This document shows positions 1 to 8,391 of a DNA stretch of 45,496 nucleotides, piece after piece. The stretch comes from Solibacillus isronensis (lineage in GTDB: Bacteria > Bacillota > Bacilli > Bacillales_A > Planococcaceae). The notes beneath the pieces were generated by a model that searched no databases, was not told the origin of the DNA, and saw only the letters and a list, made by a program, of their open reading frames with translations. The DNA lies in the NCBI RefSeq assembly GCF_023715405.1, contig NZ_JAMBOC010000010.1:1-45496 (forward strand), written 5' to 3'. Every line of letters starts with the position of its first letter. The first letter of the stretch is position 1. The translations under genes and the position numbers were made by a program.

Positions 1-78
1 CATACCGAACACGGAAGTTAAGCTCTTTAGCGCCGATGGTAGTTGGGGGCTTCCCCCTGTGAGAGTAGGACGTCGCTT
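1..78 (+). rRNA. rrf: 5S ribosomal RNA, 3' part
   Basis: The window opens inside a 5S rRNA gene. The internal segment beginning CATACCGAACACGGAAG and the following GCCGATGGTAGT, GGGGCTTCCCCC and GAGAGTAGGACG blocks are the conserved 3' two thirds of Bacillales 5S rRNA. The 5' end lies outside the window. The exact mature 3' end (about 76-80) is a guess from the closing stem. A terminator follows directly, so this is the last gene of an rrn operon, and no tRNA genes trail it. Confidence 0.95.
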
Positions 79-87
79 CGCACACGC

Positions 88-117
88 AAAACCACTGAGG
101 AATCAGTGGTTTTTTTG
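88..117 (+). terminator. rrn operon terminator
   Basis: Perfect stem AACCACTGA / TCAGTGGTT with a GGAA loop, followed by a run of Ts. It sits about 10 bases after the 5S rRNA and ends the preceding rRNA operon. Confidence 0.9.
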
Positions 118-159
118 TTGTTTTAAAATGAATATTTAAAATTAAAGAGGACCTCTAAC

Positions 160-188
160 TTGAAAATAAAATACAGTTTCGTTAAAGT
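160..188 (+). promoter_or_regulatory. Candidate sigma-A promoter of the oxidoreductase gene
   Basis: TTGAAA, a 17-base spacer, then TAAAGT, about 30 bases before the start codon at 217. Seen by eye only; the -10 matches consensus at four of six bases. Confidence 0.45.
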
Positions 189-216
189 ACATACATAGCA
201 AAAGGGAGGAATTTTA

Positions 217-1308
217 ATGAAAGCACTTTTTGAAAAATTTAAATTGAATGAACAGGTTGAACTACGAAATCGTTTAGTTATGGCACCTATGACAACCTAC
301 TCTGCAAATGAAGATGATACAGTTTCCGATGAGGAAATCACATATTATAAAGAACGTGCTGAAGGAGCTGGAATGATCATTACAGCATGCGCATATGTTG
401 CAGCAAACGGAAAAGCATTCCCAGGACAAATCGCCGCTCATGAAGATCGCTATATTCCAAGCTTGCGAAGAATTGCACAGGCTATTCAACAAGGCGGTGC
501 TAAAGCTGTTTTACAAATTCATCATGGAGGCCGACAATCACTACAACATTTAGTACCAAATGGAGATGTTGTAAGTGCGAGTGTTGCTGTTACAATTGAG
601 AAAAAAGAAGCTCGTGCATTAACTCTTGAAGAAACTAAAGAGATGGTTAAAGCATATGCGGAAGCCACAAGAAGAGCAATTGAAGCAGGTTTTGACGGCG
701 TTGAAATCCATGGTGCAAATACGTATTTGATTCAACAGTATTTCTCTGCCTTTACAAATAAAAGAACAGATGAATACGGCGGGACATTTGAAAATAGATT
801 GCGTTTCCCATTGGAAGTGGTAAATGAAGTAATTAAAGTTAAAAACACATATGCAGATGAAAAGTTTATCGTCGGTTACCGTTTCAGCCCGGAAGAGCCT
901 GAAGAAGATGGTATTACAATGGATGATACAGTCAAATTAGTAGATGAATTAGCGAAAACAGCGCTAACATATTTGCATATTTCACTTGGAGATTTCAAAT
1001 CCGAAACACATCGTTATGAAAACGGTCAACAAAACCGTATTTCTGTAATTCACAGCTTATTAAATGGACGTAAACCGTTAATTGGTGTCGGTTCAATTTA
1101 TACTCGTGAAGAAGCAGAACAAGCATTACAGTTAGGTGCAGATTTAGTAGCACTTGGTCGTGCTCTGTTAATTGAGCCGCATTGGGTGGAAAAGGTATAC
1201 AATGAGGAAAACGTTGTAACAGCTTATGATGAAAAAATTGATACTGTAATTCCTGGTCCTTTAATGGAGAAGATCCTGTCAAGACCAGGTTGGATTCCGG
1301 GTATATAA
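217..1308 (+). CDS. NADH:flavin oxidoreductase, old yellow enzyme family
   Basis: This 363-aa protein is an FMN-binding TIM-barrel oxidoreductase of the old yellow enzyme/2,4-dienoyl-CoA-reductase N-domain type, similar in length to B. subtilis YqiG. Visible family marks are the N-terminal RNRLVMAPMTT strand, the active-site QIHHGGRQ, the GFDGVEIHGAN segment followed by RTDEYGGTFENRLRF, and a late IGVGSI...ALGRALL phosphate-binding region. There is no iron-sulphur or second flavin domain, so it is the short single-domain form. The ATG at 217 has a good AAAGGGAGGA ribosome site. It is a single-gene unit between the rrn terminator and a hairpin at 1357. The physiological substrate cannot be read from sequence; the family reduces activated alkenes. 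Confidence 0.9.
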   Translation: MKALFEKFKLNEQVELRNRLVMAPMTTYSANEDDTVSDEEITYYKERAEGAGMIITACAYVAANGKAFPGQIAAHEDRYIPSLRRIAQAIQQGGAKAVLQIHHGGRQSLQHLVPNGDVVSASVAVTIEKKEARALTLEETKEMVKAYAEATRRAIEAGFDGVEIHGANTYLIQQYFSAFTNKRTDEYGGTFENRLRFPLEVVNEVIKVKNTYADEKFIVGYRFSPEEPEEDGITMDDTVKLVDELAKTALTYLHISLGDFKSETHRYENGQQNRISVIHSLLNGRKPLIGVGSIYTREEAEQALQLGADLVALGRALLIEPHWVEKVYNEENVVTAYDEKIDTVIPGPLMEKILSRPGWIPGI

Positions 1309-1356
1309 GGCAGTAAAGATTATTAAAGAATATAAAAATTTAAGCTTATTTAAATA

Positions 1357-1390
1357 GGGAGGATGCGAATACGTTCGTATTCTCCTTTTC
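1357..1390 (+). terminator. Terminator after the oxidoreductase gene
   Basis: GAATACG / CGTATTC stem with a TT loop, extended by GGAG/CTCC pairing, followed by TTTTC. It is moderate in strength because the T-run is short. Confidence 0.55.
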
Positions 1391-1457
1391 CTCTTGGTAA
1401 TGTTTGAATCGCTTAATTTCGGGAATGGTTTCATAAGGATATTGAGGGGGGATACGA

Positions 1458-1796
1458 ATGAATAAAAAGGCTTTTTATGTCTTCCTGTCTATTTGTCTCG
1501 TTATGTTGCTGACAATGCTAATAACAGCTTGTCAGGATGAAGTTTTAGAGATAGAGGAAAGTAATACATATGTTTGGCAAAAATACATGAATGAAGAAGA
1601 ATATGAAGAAGTAAAAGAAGGGATGTCTTATTTAGAAGTAGTCCGCATTTCAGGAGGGGCCGGTCAGGAAGTAGAAAACGGTACTTATGAATGGAACGAC
1701 GAAATTCTGCTGACGAAAGGATATCGCTTAAAATTTGAGAATGATGTATTGGTTAAAAAAGAAGTTGTGGAACGTAAAGGTAAGTCAAAACGTTAG
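1458..1796 (+). CDS. Small lipoprotein, DUF3862/BLIP-like
   Basis: A 112-aa secreted lipoprotein. Residues 5-24 form a hydrophobic signal segment ending in the lipobox ITAC, so Cys25 should be lipidated and the protein held on the outer face of the membrane. The mature part is acidic and contains the pattern Y-x(5)-EGMSY-x-EV-x(3)-GG-x-G...YEW...LKFENDVLVKKE. This resembles one repeat of the BLIP/DUF3862/SmpA-like fold found in many Firmicutes lipoproteins of unknown role. The ATG at 1458 follows GAGGGGGG. It stands alone, with a terminator at 1895. I do not recognise a specific gene name; the fold assignment is by motif only. Confidence 0.75.
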   Translation: MNKKAFYVFLSICLVMLLTMLITACQDEVLEIEESNTYVWQKYMNEEEYEEVKEGMSYLEVVRISGGAGQEVENGTYEWNDEILLTKGYRLKFENDVLVKKEVVERKGKSKR

Positions 1797-1894
1797 TGTT
1801 CAGCAGAAAATGTGGTTAAGCATGGGGATGCTCATAGTATTTCTCCAATAGCCTAAACAATCTCGAGAATGAAAATCAAATAAAGGGAAGTCCG

Positions 1895-1940
1895 AAAACA
1901 TTCACTTTTTCTTAGAAAAGATGAGTGTTTTTCTTTTTTT
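1895..1940 (+). terminator. Terminator between the lipoprotein gene and tsaE
   Basis: Long imperfect hairpin: the arm AACATTCACTTTT pairs with AAAAGATGAGTGTT around a CTTAG-type loop, followed by a T-rich run. Confidence 0.7.
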
Positions 1941-2062
1941 CACAGCTACTTTATATTAACGTAGTTGAGTAAGAACCAATCTAAAAGTGATACATTTTGA
2001 ACAATTGCTTCAGTTCAAGTAAACTAGAGATAATGGATTTTTTTGTGGAAGGAAGCAATCAA

Positions 2063-2515
2063 ATGATATTTGAAAAAGATGTAAATACGCTGGAAGAAAC
2101 GCAAGCGCTTGCGATGAAACTGGCAGACTTAGTCGAGCCACAGTATACGATTACCCTTGAAGGTGATTTAGGTGCTGGCAAAACGACATTTACACAGAGC
2201 TTTGCAAAAGGGCTTGGCGTAAAAAGAACGGTCAATAGTCCAACATTTACGATTATGAAGCAATATATAGGACGTATTCCGCTTAATCACCTGGATGTAT
2301 ATCGTCTGGAAGATAGCGATGAAGATTTAGGCTGGGAAGAAATTTTTTATGGAGATGCTGTAACAGTTGTGGAATGGGCACATCTTATACAGGAAGATTT
2401 ACCTGAAGAGCGTTTAGCCATTGAAATTACACGCATCGATGAAACGAAACGCAAATTTGTATTGAAACCGATAGGCGAAAAGTATGTTCGTCTTTGTGAG
2501 GAGTTATTAAAATGA
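2063..2515 (+). CDS. tsaE: tRNA t6A biosynthesis ATPase TsaE
   Basis: TsaE is the ATPase of the bacterial TsaB-TsaD-TsaE complex, which makes N6-threonylcarbamoyladenosine at position 37 of ANN-decoding tRNAs. The P-loop GDLGAGKTT lies near residues 34-42, and the later segments NSPTFT, NHLDVYRL and VVEWAH are family signatures. I place the start at the ATG at 2063 (150 aa). The longer TTG-initiated frame from 1997 adds 22 residues with no conserved content, while GGAAGGAAG sits just before 2063. It overlaps tsaB by four bases (ATGA), which implies translational coupling. It is first in the tsaE-tsaB-rimI-tsaD cluster, the order found in B. subtilis (ydiB-ydiE). Confidence 0.95.
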   Translation: MIFEKDVNTLEETQALAMKLADLVEPQYTITLEGDLGAGKTTFTQSFAKGLGVKRTVNSPTFTIMKQYIGRIPLNHLDVYRLEDSDEDLGWEEIFYGDAVTVVEWAHLIQEDLPEERLAIEITRIDETKRKFVLKPIGEKYVRLCEELLK

Positions 2516-3216
2516 TTTGGTTAGGAATAGAGACAGCAAATGCACCGCTTTCTGTCGCCATAGTACAAGATACTAAAGTAATTGCAGAAGTCGTGCAAAA
2601 TATAAAATTGACACATTCAGTTGGTGCAATGCCGGCAATTGAAGAAGTTATAAACAGAGCAGGCTTAACACCGGCACAAATTGACGCGATTGCCGTTTCA
2701 GAAGGTCCCGGCTCTTATACAGGAGTCCGTATTGGTGTCACTCTTGCCAAAACTTTGGCCTGGTCATTGCAAAAGCCATTGGTTGGCGTATCAAGCTTGA
2801 AAGCACTGGCTGCAAATGCCCGTGTTGCAAACTTTGCAATTTGTTCATTAATCGATGCCCGTCGTCAAAATGTATATGCCGGTGTTTATGAATCAGATAC
2901 TATGGAGCCGATTGTTGAAGATTATCATGATCATATCGACGGGTTATTACAGAAGCTTCAGCAATTAGAAAGACCAATATTGTTTGTCGGAACAGATGTC
3001 GATTTATACATGGAAAAAATTCAGCAAGTATTAGGTGATTCCGCTATCCGTGCGCCATATACAATGAATTTACCGCGTGCATCCGAACTAATTGCTTTAG
3101 CACAACAAATGCCATTACCGACAGTTGAGGCAGTCCATGCTTTTGTTCCCCAATATCGCCGTATTGCAGAAGCCGAAGCGAATTGGATAAAGGAACAGAA
3201 AAAGGAGCAACTTTAA
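2512..3216 (+). CDS. tsaB: tRNA t6A biosynthesis protein TsaB
   Basis: TsaB (234 aa) is the inactive ASKHA-fold paralogue that dimerises with TsaD and scaffolds the t6A-forming complex. The N-terminal WLGIETANAPLSVAIVQ matches the first phosphate loop of the family, and the SEGPGSYTGVRIGVTLAKTLAWSL motif is highly diagnostic of TsaB/YeaZ. The metal-binding histidine pair present in TsaD is absent, as expected. It starts inside the end of tsaE (ATGA overlap) and ends by sharing one base with the start of rimI (TAATG). Confidence 0.95.
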   Translation: MIWLGIETANAPLSVAIVQDTKVIAEVVQNIKLTHSVGAMPAIEEVINRAGLTPAQIDAIAVSEGPGSYTGVRIGVTLAKTLAWSLQKPLVGVSSLKALAANARVANFAICSLIDARRQNVYAGVYESDTMEPIVEDYHDHIDGLLQKLQQLERPILFVGTDVDLYMEKIQQVLGDSAIRAPYTMNLPRASELIALAQQMPLPTVEAVHAFVPQYRRIAEAEANWIKEQKKEQL

Positions 3217-3659
3217 TGGTACAGTATCGCAGAATGACAATAGATGATGTTAAGGCTGTTCATAAAATTGAGCTTGCAACATTTCCTACACCATGGACAT
3301 TGGATTCGTTTTATTACGAAATGACCGAAAACCAATATGCCCATTATTTAGTGGCGGAAGACGAGAACGGCGAAATTATCGGTTTCTGTGGAATTTGGCT
3401 TGTTATTGATGCAGCACAGATTACAAACGTAGCGGTTGTACAATCTGTACGTGGTCAAGGCATTGGTGAGACACTTATGCGTGAAGCGATGCGAGTAGCA
3501 AAAGAAGCAAATATGGACGTCATGAGCTTAGAAGTACGTGTAACAAATACTGTTGCACAAAATTTATATCGCAAACTTGGTTTCCAAGATGGAGGACTTC
3601 GTAAAGGCTACTATACGGATAACCAGGAAGATGCGTTAGTAATGTGGGTGAATTTATAA
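3216..3659 (+). CDS. rimI: Ribosomal-protein-alanine N-acetyltransferase RimI
   Basis: A 147-aa GNAT acetyltransferase. In bacteria RimI acetylates the N-terminal alanine of ribosomal protein S18. The acetyl-CoA-binding motif [11 protein letters not shown] lies near residues 80-90, preceded by the strand ITNVAVV and followed by [20 protein letters not shown], the conserved RimI core. The start is the ATG at 3216, which overlaps the tsaB stop by one base and is served by AAAGGAG at 3201-3207. The in-frame upstream extension to 3183 lies inside tsaB and is not needed. Its location between tsaB and tsaD matches the Bacillus cluster and supports the RimI name over a generic GNAT. Confidence 0.92.
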   Translation: MVQYRRMTIDDVKAVHKIELATFPTPWTLDSFYYEMTENQYAHYLVAEDENGEIIGFCGIWLVIDAAQITNVAVVQSVRGQGIGETLMREAMRVAKEANMDVMSLEVRVTNTVAQNLYRKLGFQDGGLRKGYYTDNQEDALVMWVNL

Positions 3660-4672
3660 TGGATAACTATATATTAGCAATTGAAACTAGCTGTGATGAA
3701 ACAGCAGCAGCCATTATTAAAAATGGCACAGAGATTATTTCGAATGTTGTATCATCGCAAATTGACAGCCATAAGCGTTTCGGCGGGGTTGTCCCGGAAA
3801 TCGCATCACGTCACCATGTTGAACAAATGACAATTGTTTTAGAAGAAGCATTAAAGCAGGCAAATATGGAACCGAAAGAATTAACAGCTGTTGCCGTAAC
3901 TGAAGGACCAGGACTAGTGGGTGCTTTGTTAATCGGTATTAATGCGGCTAAGGCTTTCGCTTTTGTACACGGTTTACCATTAATCGGGACACATCATATT
4001 GCCGGGCATATTTATGCAAATAATCTAGTACAGCCAATGGAATTTCCGCTGTTGGCACTCGTTGTTTCAGGTGGACATACAGAGCTTGTCCTAATGCGTG
4101 AACATGGTTCATTTGAAGTTATCGGTGAAACACGTGATGATGCTGCAGGTGAAGCATATGACAAAGTAGCGCGCGTATTGAATATGCCATATCCGGGTGG
4201 TCCTCATATTGACCGACTTGCACATGAAGCGACAGAAGCCGTTCCTTTCCCGCGTGTATGGTTGGAGGAAGATTCATACGACTTTAGCTTCAGCGGCTTG
4301 AAATCTGCAGTGATTAATTATAAACATAATTTGGATCAGCGCGGTGAAGAGATTATTCCCGAAAATGTTGCAAAAGGCTTCCAAGACAGTGTAGTAGAAG
4401 TATTGACAGGTAAGACAGTACGAGCAGCTCGTGAATTTCAGGTAAAACAAGTAATTGCAGCTGGCGGTGTATCAGCCAATAAAGGACTACGTACAGCGTT
4501 GGAATTTGCGTTTAAAGAAGAAGGTATTCCATTTTATGTACCGCCTTTAAAATTATGTACAGATAATGCTGCAATGATTGGTGCAGCTGCATATGAAATG
4601 TATGAAGCAGGGGTTCGTGGTAATTTAGCTATGAATGGGCGACCTGGGATGGAGCTCTTGAGCTGGAAATAG
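3659..4672 (+). CDS. tsaD: tRNA N6-adenosine threonylcarbamoyltransferase TsaD
   Basis: TsaD (formerly Gcp; 337 aa) transfers the threonylcarbamoyl group to A37 of tRNA. It opens with [15 protein letters not shown] and has the metal-binding histidines in SRHHVEQM and THHIAGH. The nucleotide-binding segments [37 protein letters not shown] and [12 protein letters not shown] all match the Kae1/TsaD family. I use the ATG at 3659, one base into the rimI stop codon. The GTG at 3644 would add five residues inside rimI. A strong terminator at 4681 closes the operon. Confidence 0.97.
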   Translation: MDNYILAIETSCDETAAAIIKNGTEIISNVVSSQIDSHKRFGGVVPEIASRHHVEQMTIVLEEALKQANMEPKELTAVAVTEGPGLVGALLIGINAAKAFAFVHGLPLIGTHHIAGHIYANNLVQPMEFPLLALVVSGGHTELVLMREHGSFEVIGETRDDAAGEAYDKVARVLNMPYPGGPHIDRLAHEATEAVPFPRVWLEEDSYDFSFSGLKSAVINYKHNLDQRGEEIIPENVAKGFQDSVVEVLTGKTVRAAREFQVKQVIAAGGVSANKGLRTALEFAFKEEGIPFYVPPLKLCTDNAAMIGAAAYEMYEAGVRGNLAMNGRPGMELLSWK

Positions 4673-4680
4673 GGTATATA

Positions 4681-4729
4681 AGCATGGTGAAAAGATGTAG
4701 CAGTACATCCTTTTCTCATGCTTTTTTTG
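4681..4729 (+). terminator. Terminator of the tsaE-tsaD operon
   Basis: Long near-perfect hairpin: AGCATG-GTGAAAAGATGTA pairs with TACATCCTTTTC-TCATGCT around GCAG, followed by seven Ts. Confidence 0.9.
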
Positions 4730-4854
4730 TATAGAAAATAATTTTTTCTTAATTTGTTTTCTTTCAATAATATAAAAAAGTCGAATCTAGTAATTTATGA
4801 TGGATAAATCTCATTTATAACAAGTTTTTATTGACTGTTCAACTTTTCTGAAAA

Positions 4855-5077
4855 TTATCCACAGATAAAGTTAAATACCCACAAAAAAACTTGCGAACAT
4901 GCGTACTTATACACAAACTGTGTATAACTTGTGGGTAACATGTGACTTATCTATATATAGTAGTGTCTTTTTCACACAGCAATGTGTATAACTTAGATTT
5001 TAAATGTGGATAATGTGGAAAACTATGTTGATATGTTGATATTACTAGATTTATATTGTGAATAAAATTGTGGAGAA
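4855..5077. promoter_or_regulatory. DnaA-box cluster in the tsaD/ABC-F intergenic region
   Basis: Five exact TTATMCACA boxes occur in about 160 bases. TTATCCACA is at 4855-4863 (+) and TTATACACA at 4907-4915 (+). The minus-strand boxes are at 4919-4927 and 4983-4991 (both TGTGTATAA) and 5005-5013 (TGTGGATAA). The boxes at 4907 and 4919 form an inverted pair three bases apart. A sixth, at 5057-5065 (TGTGAATAA), fits the looser consensus TTATNCACA. One-mismatch boxes lie at 4930-4938, 5014-5022 and 5069-5077. The roughly 500-base interval between the two hairpins (4730-5207) is very AT-rich and has no credible gene. As I recall, B. subtilis has one of its dispersed DnaA-binding clusters at this same locus (gcp = tsaD), where such clusters dampen replication initiation. 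Function here is inferred. Confidence 0.8.
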
Positions 5078-5207
5078 ATTTGTAGAAATTTGGCGTATTG
5101 ACCTATATATATGATTATTATGTAGACAGGGTGATAGAAAGGTTTAGTATTATACAATAACAATACAATAAATATGTTTCTGTAGAAAAAGACTTTTCGT
5201 GTACATA

Positions 5208-5242
5208 TAAAAAAGGAGTGTCCATATGTTGATGGACACTCC
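5208..5242 (-). terminator. Terminator of the ABC-F gene
   Basis: Read on the minus strand, the 11-base stem GGAGTGTCCAT / ATGGACACTCC with a six-base loop is followed by a T-run. It starts about six bases after the gene's stop codon. Confidence 0.9.
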
Positions 5243-5247
5243 ATAAA

Positions 5248-7188
5248 TTATAGCTGTTCAAGCTCTTCGTTTAGTTCAAGCCATTCCATTTCAAATACTT
5301 CATGCTGTTCTTTAACATCATTCAGTTCAGATTGAATTGTTAATGTTTTTTCATGATCCGAATATATGTCAGGATCACAAAGTTGTTCTTCAAAGATGGC
5401 GATTTTCTCATCTAAAGCGCCCATTTGCTTTTCAATATCTTCAATTGCACGACGAATTTGACGTTCTCTTTTTTTCGCATCCTTATCAATCATCGATGTG
5501 GTCTTTGTTTGAACAGTCGATTCAGCTGAATTTTTTTCAATTGCTGCGGCTTTCATTGCAGCTAATTCTTCAAGCTCCTCTTTCTTTTCCACATAGTAAT
5601 CATAGTCACCTAAATATTCGAAAGAACCTGTGCCTGAGAGTTCAACGACTTTAGTAGCGATACGATTGATAAAATAGCGGTCATGCGAAACGAATAGCAG
5701 TGTACCGGGATAATCAATTAAGGCATTTTCCAGTATTTCTTTACTGTCCAAGTCTAAATGGTTTGTCGGCTCATCAAGTACTAGGAAATTTGATTTTTGC
5801 ATCATTAATTTAGCAAGTGCAAGTCGCGCCTTTTCTCCACCTGATAGGGAGTTTACTGTTTTTGATACATCATCTCCACTAAATAGGAAGCGACCTAAAA
5901 TGTTGCGGATATCCTTTTCATTCAGTAATGGCCATTCATCCCAAAGCTCACTAAGTACAGATTTATTTGAATGAAGCTTCGCCTGCTCCTGATCATAATA
6001 GCCGATTTGAACATTCGTACCGTAACGGATATCCCCGGCCAGTGCCTCGATATCTTGAACGATTGTTTTCAATAAGGTAGATTTCCCCACACCGTTTGGA
6101 CCGACAAGTGCAATACGATCTTCTCTAAAGACGCGCATCCCAATATTTTTGGAAATAGCCTTGTCCGTAAAACCGATTGTTAAATTATCCACCGACAGCA
6201 CGTCATTTCCGCTTTGGCGCTCAATTGTAAAGCCGAAGTTGGCACTCTTTTCATCGCCATCAGGAGATTCCATCCAACTTGTCTTCTCCAGCACTTTACG
6301 ACGCGACTGGGCCATCTTTGTAGTTGAAGCTCGGGCAAGGTTTTTTTGGATAAATGTTTCGAGTTTGGCCTTTTCATCCATCTGACGCTCAAACATTTTT
6401 AAATCACGTTCATAGTTTTTCGCCTTTTCATCTAAATAGGCACTATAGTTCCCTACATACTTCGACACTTTTGTACGAGACACTTCGTAAACAATCGACA
6501 CGACCTGATCTAAGAAATAACGGTCATGCGAAACAATTAAAATCGCGCCATCATAACCTTTTAAATAGCCTTCCAGCCAGGAAAGTGTTTCAATATCCAG
6601 ATGGTTGGTCGGCTCATCTAAAATAAGGAGATCAGGCTTTGACAAAAGAAGCTTAGCGAGGGCTAGGCGTGTCCGTTGTCCGCCGGATAGAGAGCGAATC
6701 GGCTTTTGATAATCTTCAGGGAAAAATTGCATCCCATGTAAAACAGAGCGGGTATCGGCTTCATACTGGTAACCGCCTGCATCTTTAAAGTCATGCTGCA
6801 ACTGATCATATTCCGCCATAATGCGTGCATACTGTTCGCTATCTTCATATATTGCAGGATCGGCCATTTGCTGTTCAAGTTGACGCAACGTTTTCTCCTG
6901 ATTTTGCAGGTTTACGAAAATTGTCATCATTTCGTCCCAAATCGAAAGTTCAGAGTCAATGCCTGCATGCTGCTCTAAATAGCCGACTTGGATATCTTTT
7001 GGAATAATAATTTCACCAGAGTCATAGCTCATTTGTCCGGCAATTATTTTTAATAACGTGGACTTGCCGGCACCGTTTCGTCCTACTAATGCCACACGAT
7101 CACGGTGCTGTACTTCTAGTTTTACACCGCTTAATATTTCATCTGTAATAAAGGATTTATATAATTGATTTACTTGTAAGACAATCAT
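5248..7188 (-). CDS. ydiF: ABC-F family ATP-binding protein, YdiF-like
   Basis: A soluble 646-aa protein with two ABC ATPase domains and no membrane part, the hallmark of ABC-F proteins that act on the ribosome. The first Walker A is GRNGAGKST (residues 36-44) with the signature LSGGQRTRLALAKLLL. The second is GPNGVGKST with LSGGEKARLALAKLMM. Both Walker B segments read LDEPTNHLD. The linker between the domains is charged and helical (P-site tRNA interaction motif). The C-terminal about 100 residues are a predicted coiled coil. Length and position beside tsaD fit B. subtilis YdiF. The role is probably a translation factor; nothing marks it as an antibiotic-resistance variant. It is convergent with tsaD across the DnaA-box region. 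Confidence 0.93.
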   Translation of the reverse strand: MIVLQVNQLYKSFITDEILSGVKLEVQHRDRVALVGRNGAGKSTLLKIIAGQMSYDSGEIIIPKDIQVGYLEQHAGIDSELSIWDEMMTIFVNLQNQEKTLRQLEQQMADPAIYEDSEQYARIMAEYDQLQHDFKDAGGYQYEADTRSVLHGMQFFPEDYQKPIRSLSGGQRTRLALAKLLLSKPDLLILDEPTNHLDIETLSWLEGYLKGYDGAILIVSHDRYFLDQVVSIVYEVSRTKVSKYVGNYSAYLDEKAKNYERDLKMFERQMDEKAKLETFIQKNLARASTTKMAQSRRKVLEKTSWMESPDGDEKSANFGFTIERQSGNDVLSVDNLTIGFTDKAISKNIGMRVFREDRIALVGPNGVGKSTLLKTIVQDIEALAGDIRYGTNVQIGYYDQEQAKLHSNKSVLSELWDEWPLLNEKDIRNILGRFLFSGDDVSKTVNSLSGGEKARLALAKLMMQKSNFLVLDEPTNHLDLDSKEILENALIDYPGTLLFVSHDRYFINRIATKVVELSGTGSFEYLGDYDYYVEKKEELEELAAMKAAAIEKNSAESTVQTKTTSMIDKDAKKRERQIRRAIEDIEKQMGALDEKIAIFEEQLCDPDIYSDHEKTLTIQSELNDVKEQHEVFEMEWLELNEELEQL

Positions 7189-7213
7189 GTTTACACCTCA
7201 GTTTCTCCTATTT

Positions 7214-7242
7214 AGTTTAATGGATGGGAACATTGTACGCAA
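7214..7242 (-). promoter_or_regulatory. Candidate sigma-A promoter of the ABC-F gene
   Basis: On the minus strand TTGCGT, a 17-base spacer, then TAAACT, ending about 25 bases before the start codon. Confidence 0.5.
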
Positions 7243-7432
7243 CGATGGATACTTTACTTGTCGCTCCTTGTTTAGTAAGATTAACTTGCTTCTGCACAAA
7301 GAGTGGAGTTCATGTTAAGCGTGTCATATCGCTTGGCGACAACTATGTGATTAAATCATGTTGGTCATCCTCGACAGGTTATACGGGGCATTATTTGAAA
7401 AAGATTTCCAAATGTACATAGGAGGAGAATGT

Positions 7433-8068
7433 GTGAAACAAGAAGTAAAAATTCCACAAGCAACAACAAAAAGACTTCCTCTTTATTATCGATTTTTAAA
7501 AAACTTCGCAACTGAAGGTAAAAAGCGTATTTCTTCACAGGAATTAAGTGATGCGATGAAAATAGATTCGGCTACGATTCGACGTGACTTTTCTTATTTT
7601 GGAGCACTTGGTAAAAAGGGATATGGATATGATGTCCAGTATTTACTCGAATTTTTCCGTCAAACTCTGGACCAGGACGAGGTGATGAATGTTGCATTAA
7701 TAGGGGTCGGGAATCTGGGAAATGGCTTACTAAAATATAACTTCCAAAAAAATCATAACACGCGTATCGTTGTTGCATTTGATACGAAGGCACCGATGGA
7801 AGGAACGACGATCAGTGATATTCCAGTATTCCATCCAGATCGTTTGGAGGAAATGTATGAGGAATTTGGCGCGGAGTTAGCAATATTGACGGTTTCATCC
7901 CGCTCAGCACAAATGATGACAGACCGACTCGTTAAAATAAATGCAAAAGGTATATTAAATTTCACACCAGTACGATTATCTGTTCCCGATACGATTAAAG
8001 TGATGAACATTGATCTATCGGTAGAACTACAGGCTCTTACGTATTTAGTGCGAAACTCAGGTAAGTAA
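7433..8068 (+). CDS. rex: Redox-sensing transcriptional repressor Rex
   Basis: Rex represses fermentation and respiration genes and leaves DNA when NADH rises. The 211-aa protein has an N-terminal winged helix ([25 protein letters not shown], residues 33-57) and a C-terminal Rossmann domain whose loop GVGNLG is at residues 91-96. I choose the GTG at 7433 because GGAGGAG at 7421-7427 is spaced for it and the protein then begins [16 protein letters not shown], as in other Rex proteins. The longer frame from 7358 is unsupported. In B. subtilis moaC lies between ydiF and rex; here that gene is missing. I found no convincing Rex operator in the 244 bases upstream. Confidence 0.95.
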   Translation: MKQEVKIPQATTKRLPLYYRFLKNFATEGKKRISSQELSDAMKIDSATIRRDFSYFGALGKKGYGYDVQYLLEFFRQTLDQDEVMNVALIGVGNLGNGLLKYNFQKNHNTRIVVAFDTKAPMEGTTISDIPVFHPDRLEEMYEEFGAELAILTVSSRSAQMMTDRLVKINAKGILNFTPVRLSVPDTIKVMNIDLSVELQALTYLVRNSGK

Positions 8069-8146
8069 TAAAATGTTCATTACTATAAATAGCATATTCT
8101 AGTTAATTAATGTAAAATATACATAATAATAGAGGAGGTGGCTATA

Positions 8147-8374
8147 GTGATAGTACATCTAAACGCGATTACACCTGTGAGCCTGATTATCATTGGACTG
8201 ATTGCTTTGTTAATATTCGGACCCAAAAAATTGCCATCATTAGGTCGTGCGATGGGGACAACTTTACGTGAATTCCGTAGCGCTACTAAAGGCTTGACGG
8301 ATGACGATGAAGATTTCGATACAAAGAAAAAAGTGATTGAACATAAAGAGAACGAAAAAAACGAAGTAAAGTAA
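8147..8374 (+). CDS. tatA: Twin-arginine translocase subunit TatA
   Basis: TatA oligomers form the transient pore that moves folded proteins through the membrane. The 75-aa protein has a short N-terminal membrane helix ([16 protein letters not shown]), the conserved hinge [14 protein letters not shown], an amphipathic helix, and a charged tail rich in D, E and K. The start is the GTG at 8147, placed eight bases after the AGAGGAGG ribosome site. An earlier in-frame GTG at 8138 overlaps that ribosome site and cannot be used. It pairs with tatC 17 bases downstream, forming a minimal two-component system of the Gram-positive type (no tatB). The rex-tatA-tatC neighbourhood matches B. subtilis tatAy-tatCy. 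Confidence 0.95.
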   Translation: MIVHLNAITPVSLIIIGLIALLIFGPKKLPSLGRAMGTTLREFRSATKGLTDDDEDFDTKKKVIEHKENEKNEVK

Positions 8375-8391
8375 AATAAGGATGTCTTGCT

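Noticed and set aside
4534..5244. Minus-strand frames of 77 and 73 codons around the tsaD 3' end and the DnaA-box region
   Set aside because: The first is mostly the shadow of tsaD. The second runs through the AT-rich box cluster with no ribosome site and a low-complexity I/Y/F-rich product.
7341..7365. Weak dyad TGTGATTAAATCATG upstream of rex, considered as a Rex operator
   Set aside because: The outer positions do not match the Rex consensus (TTGTGAA...TTCACAA) and symmetry is lost beyond TGAT/ATCA.
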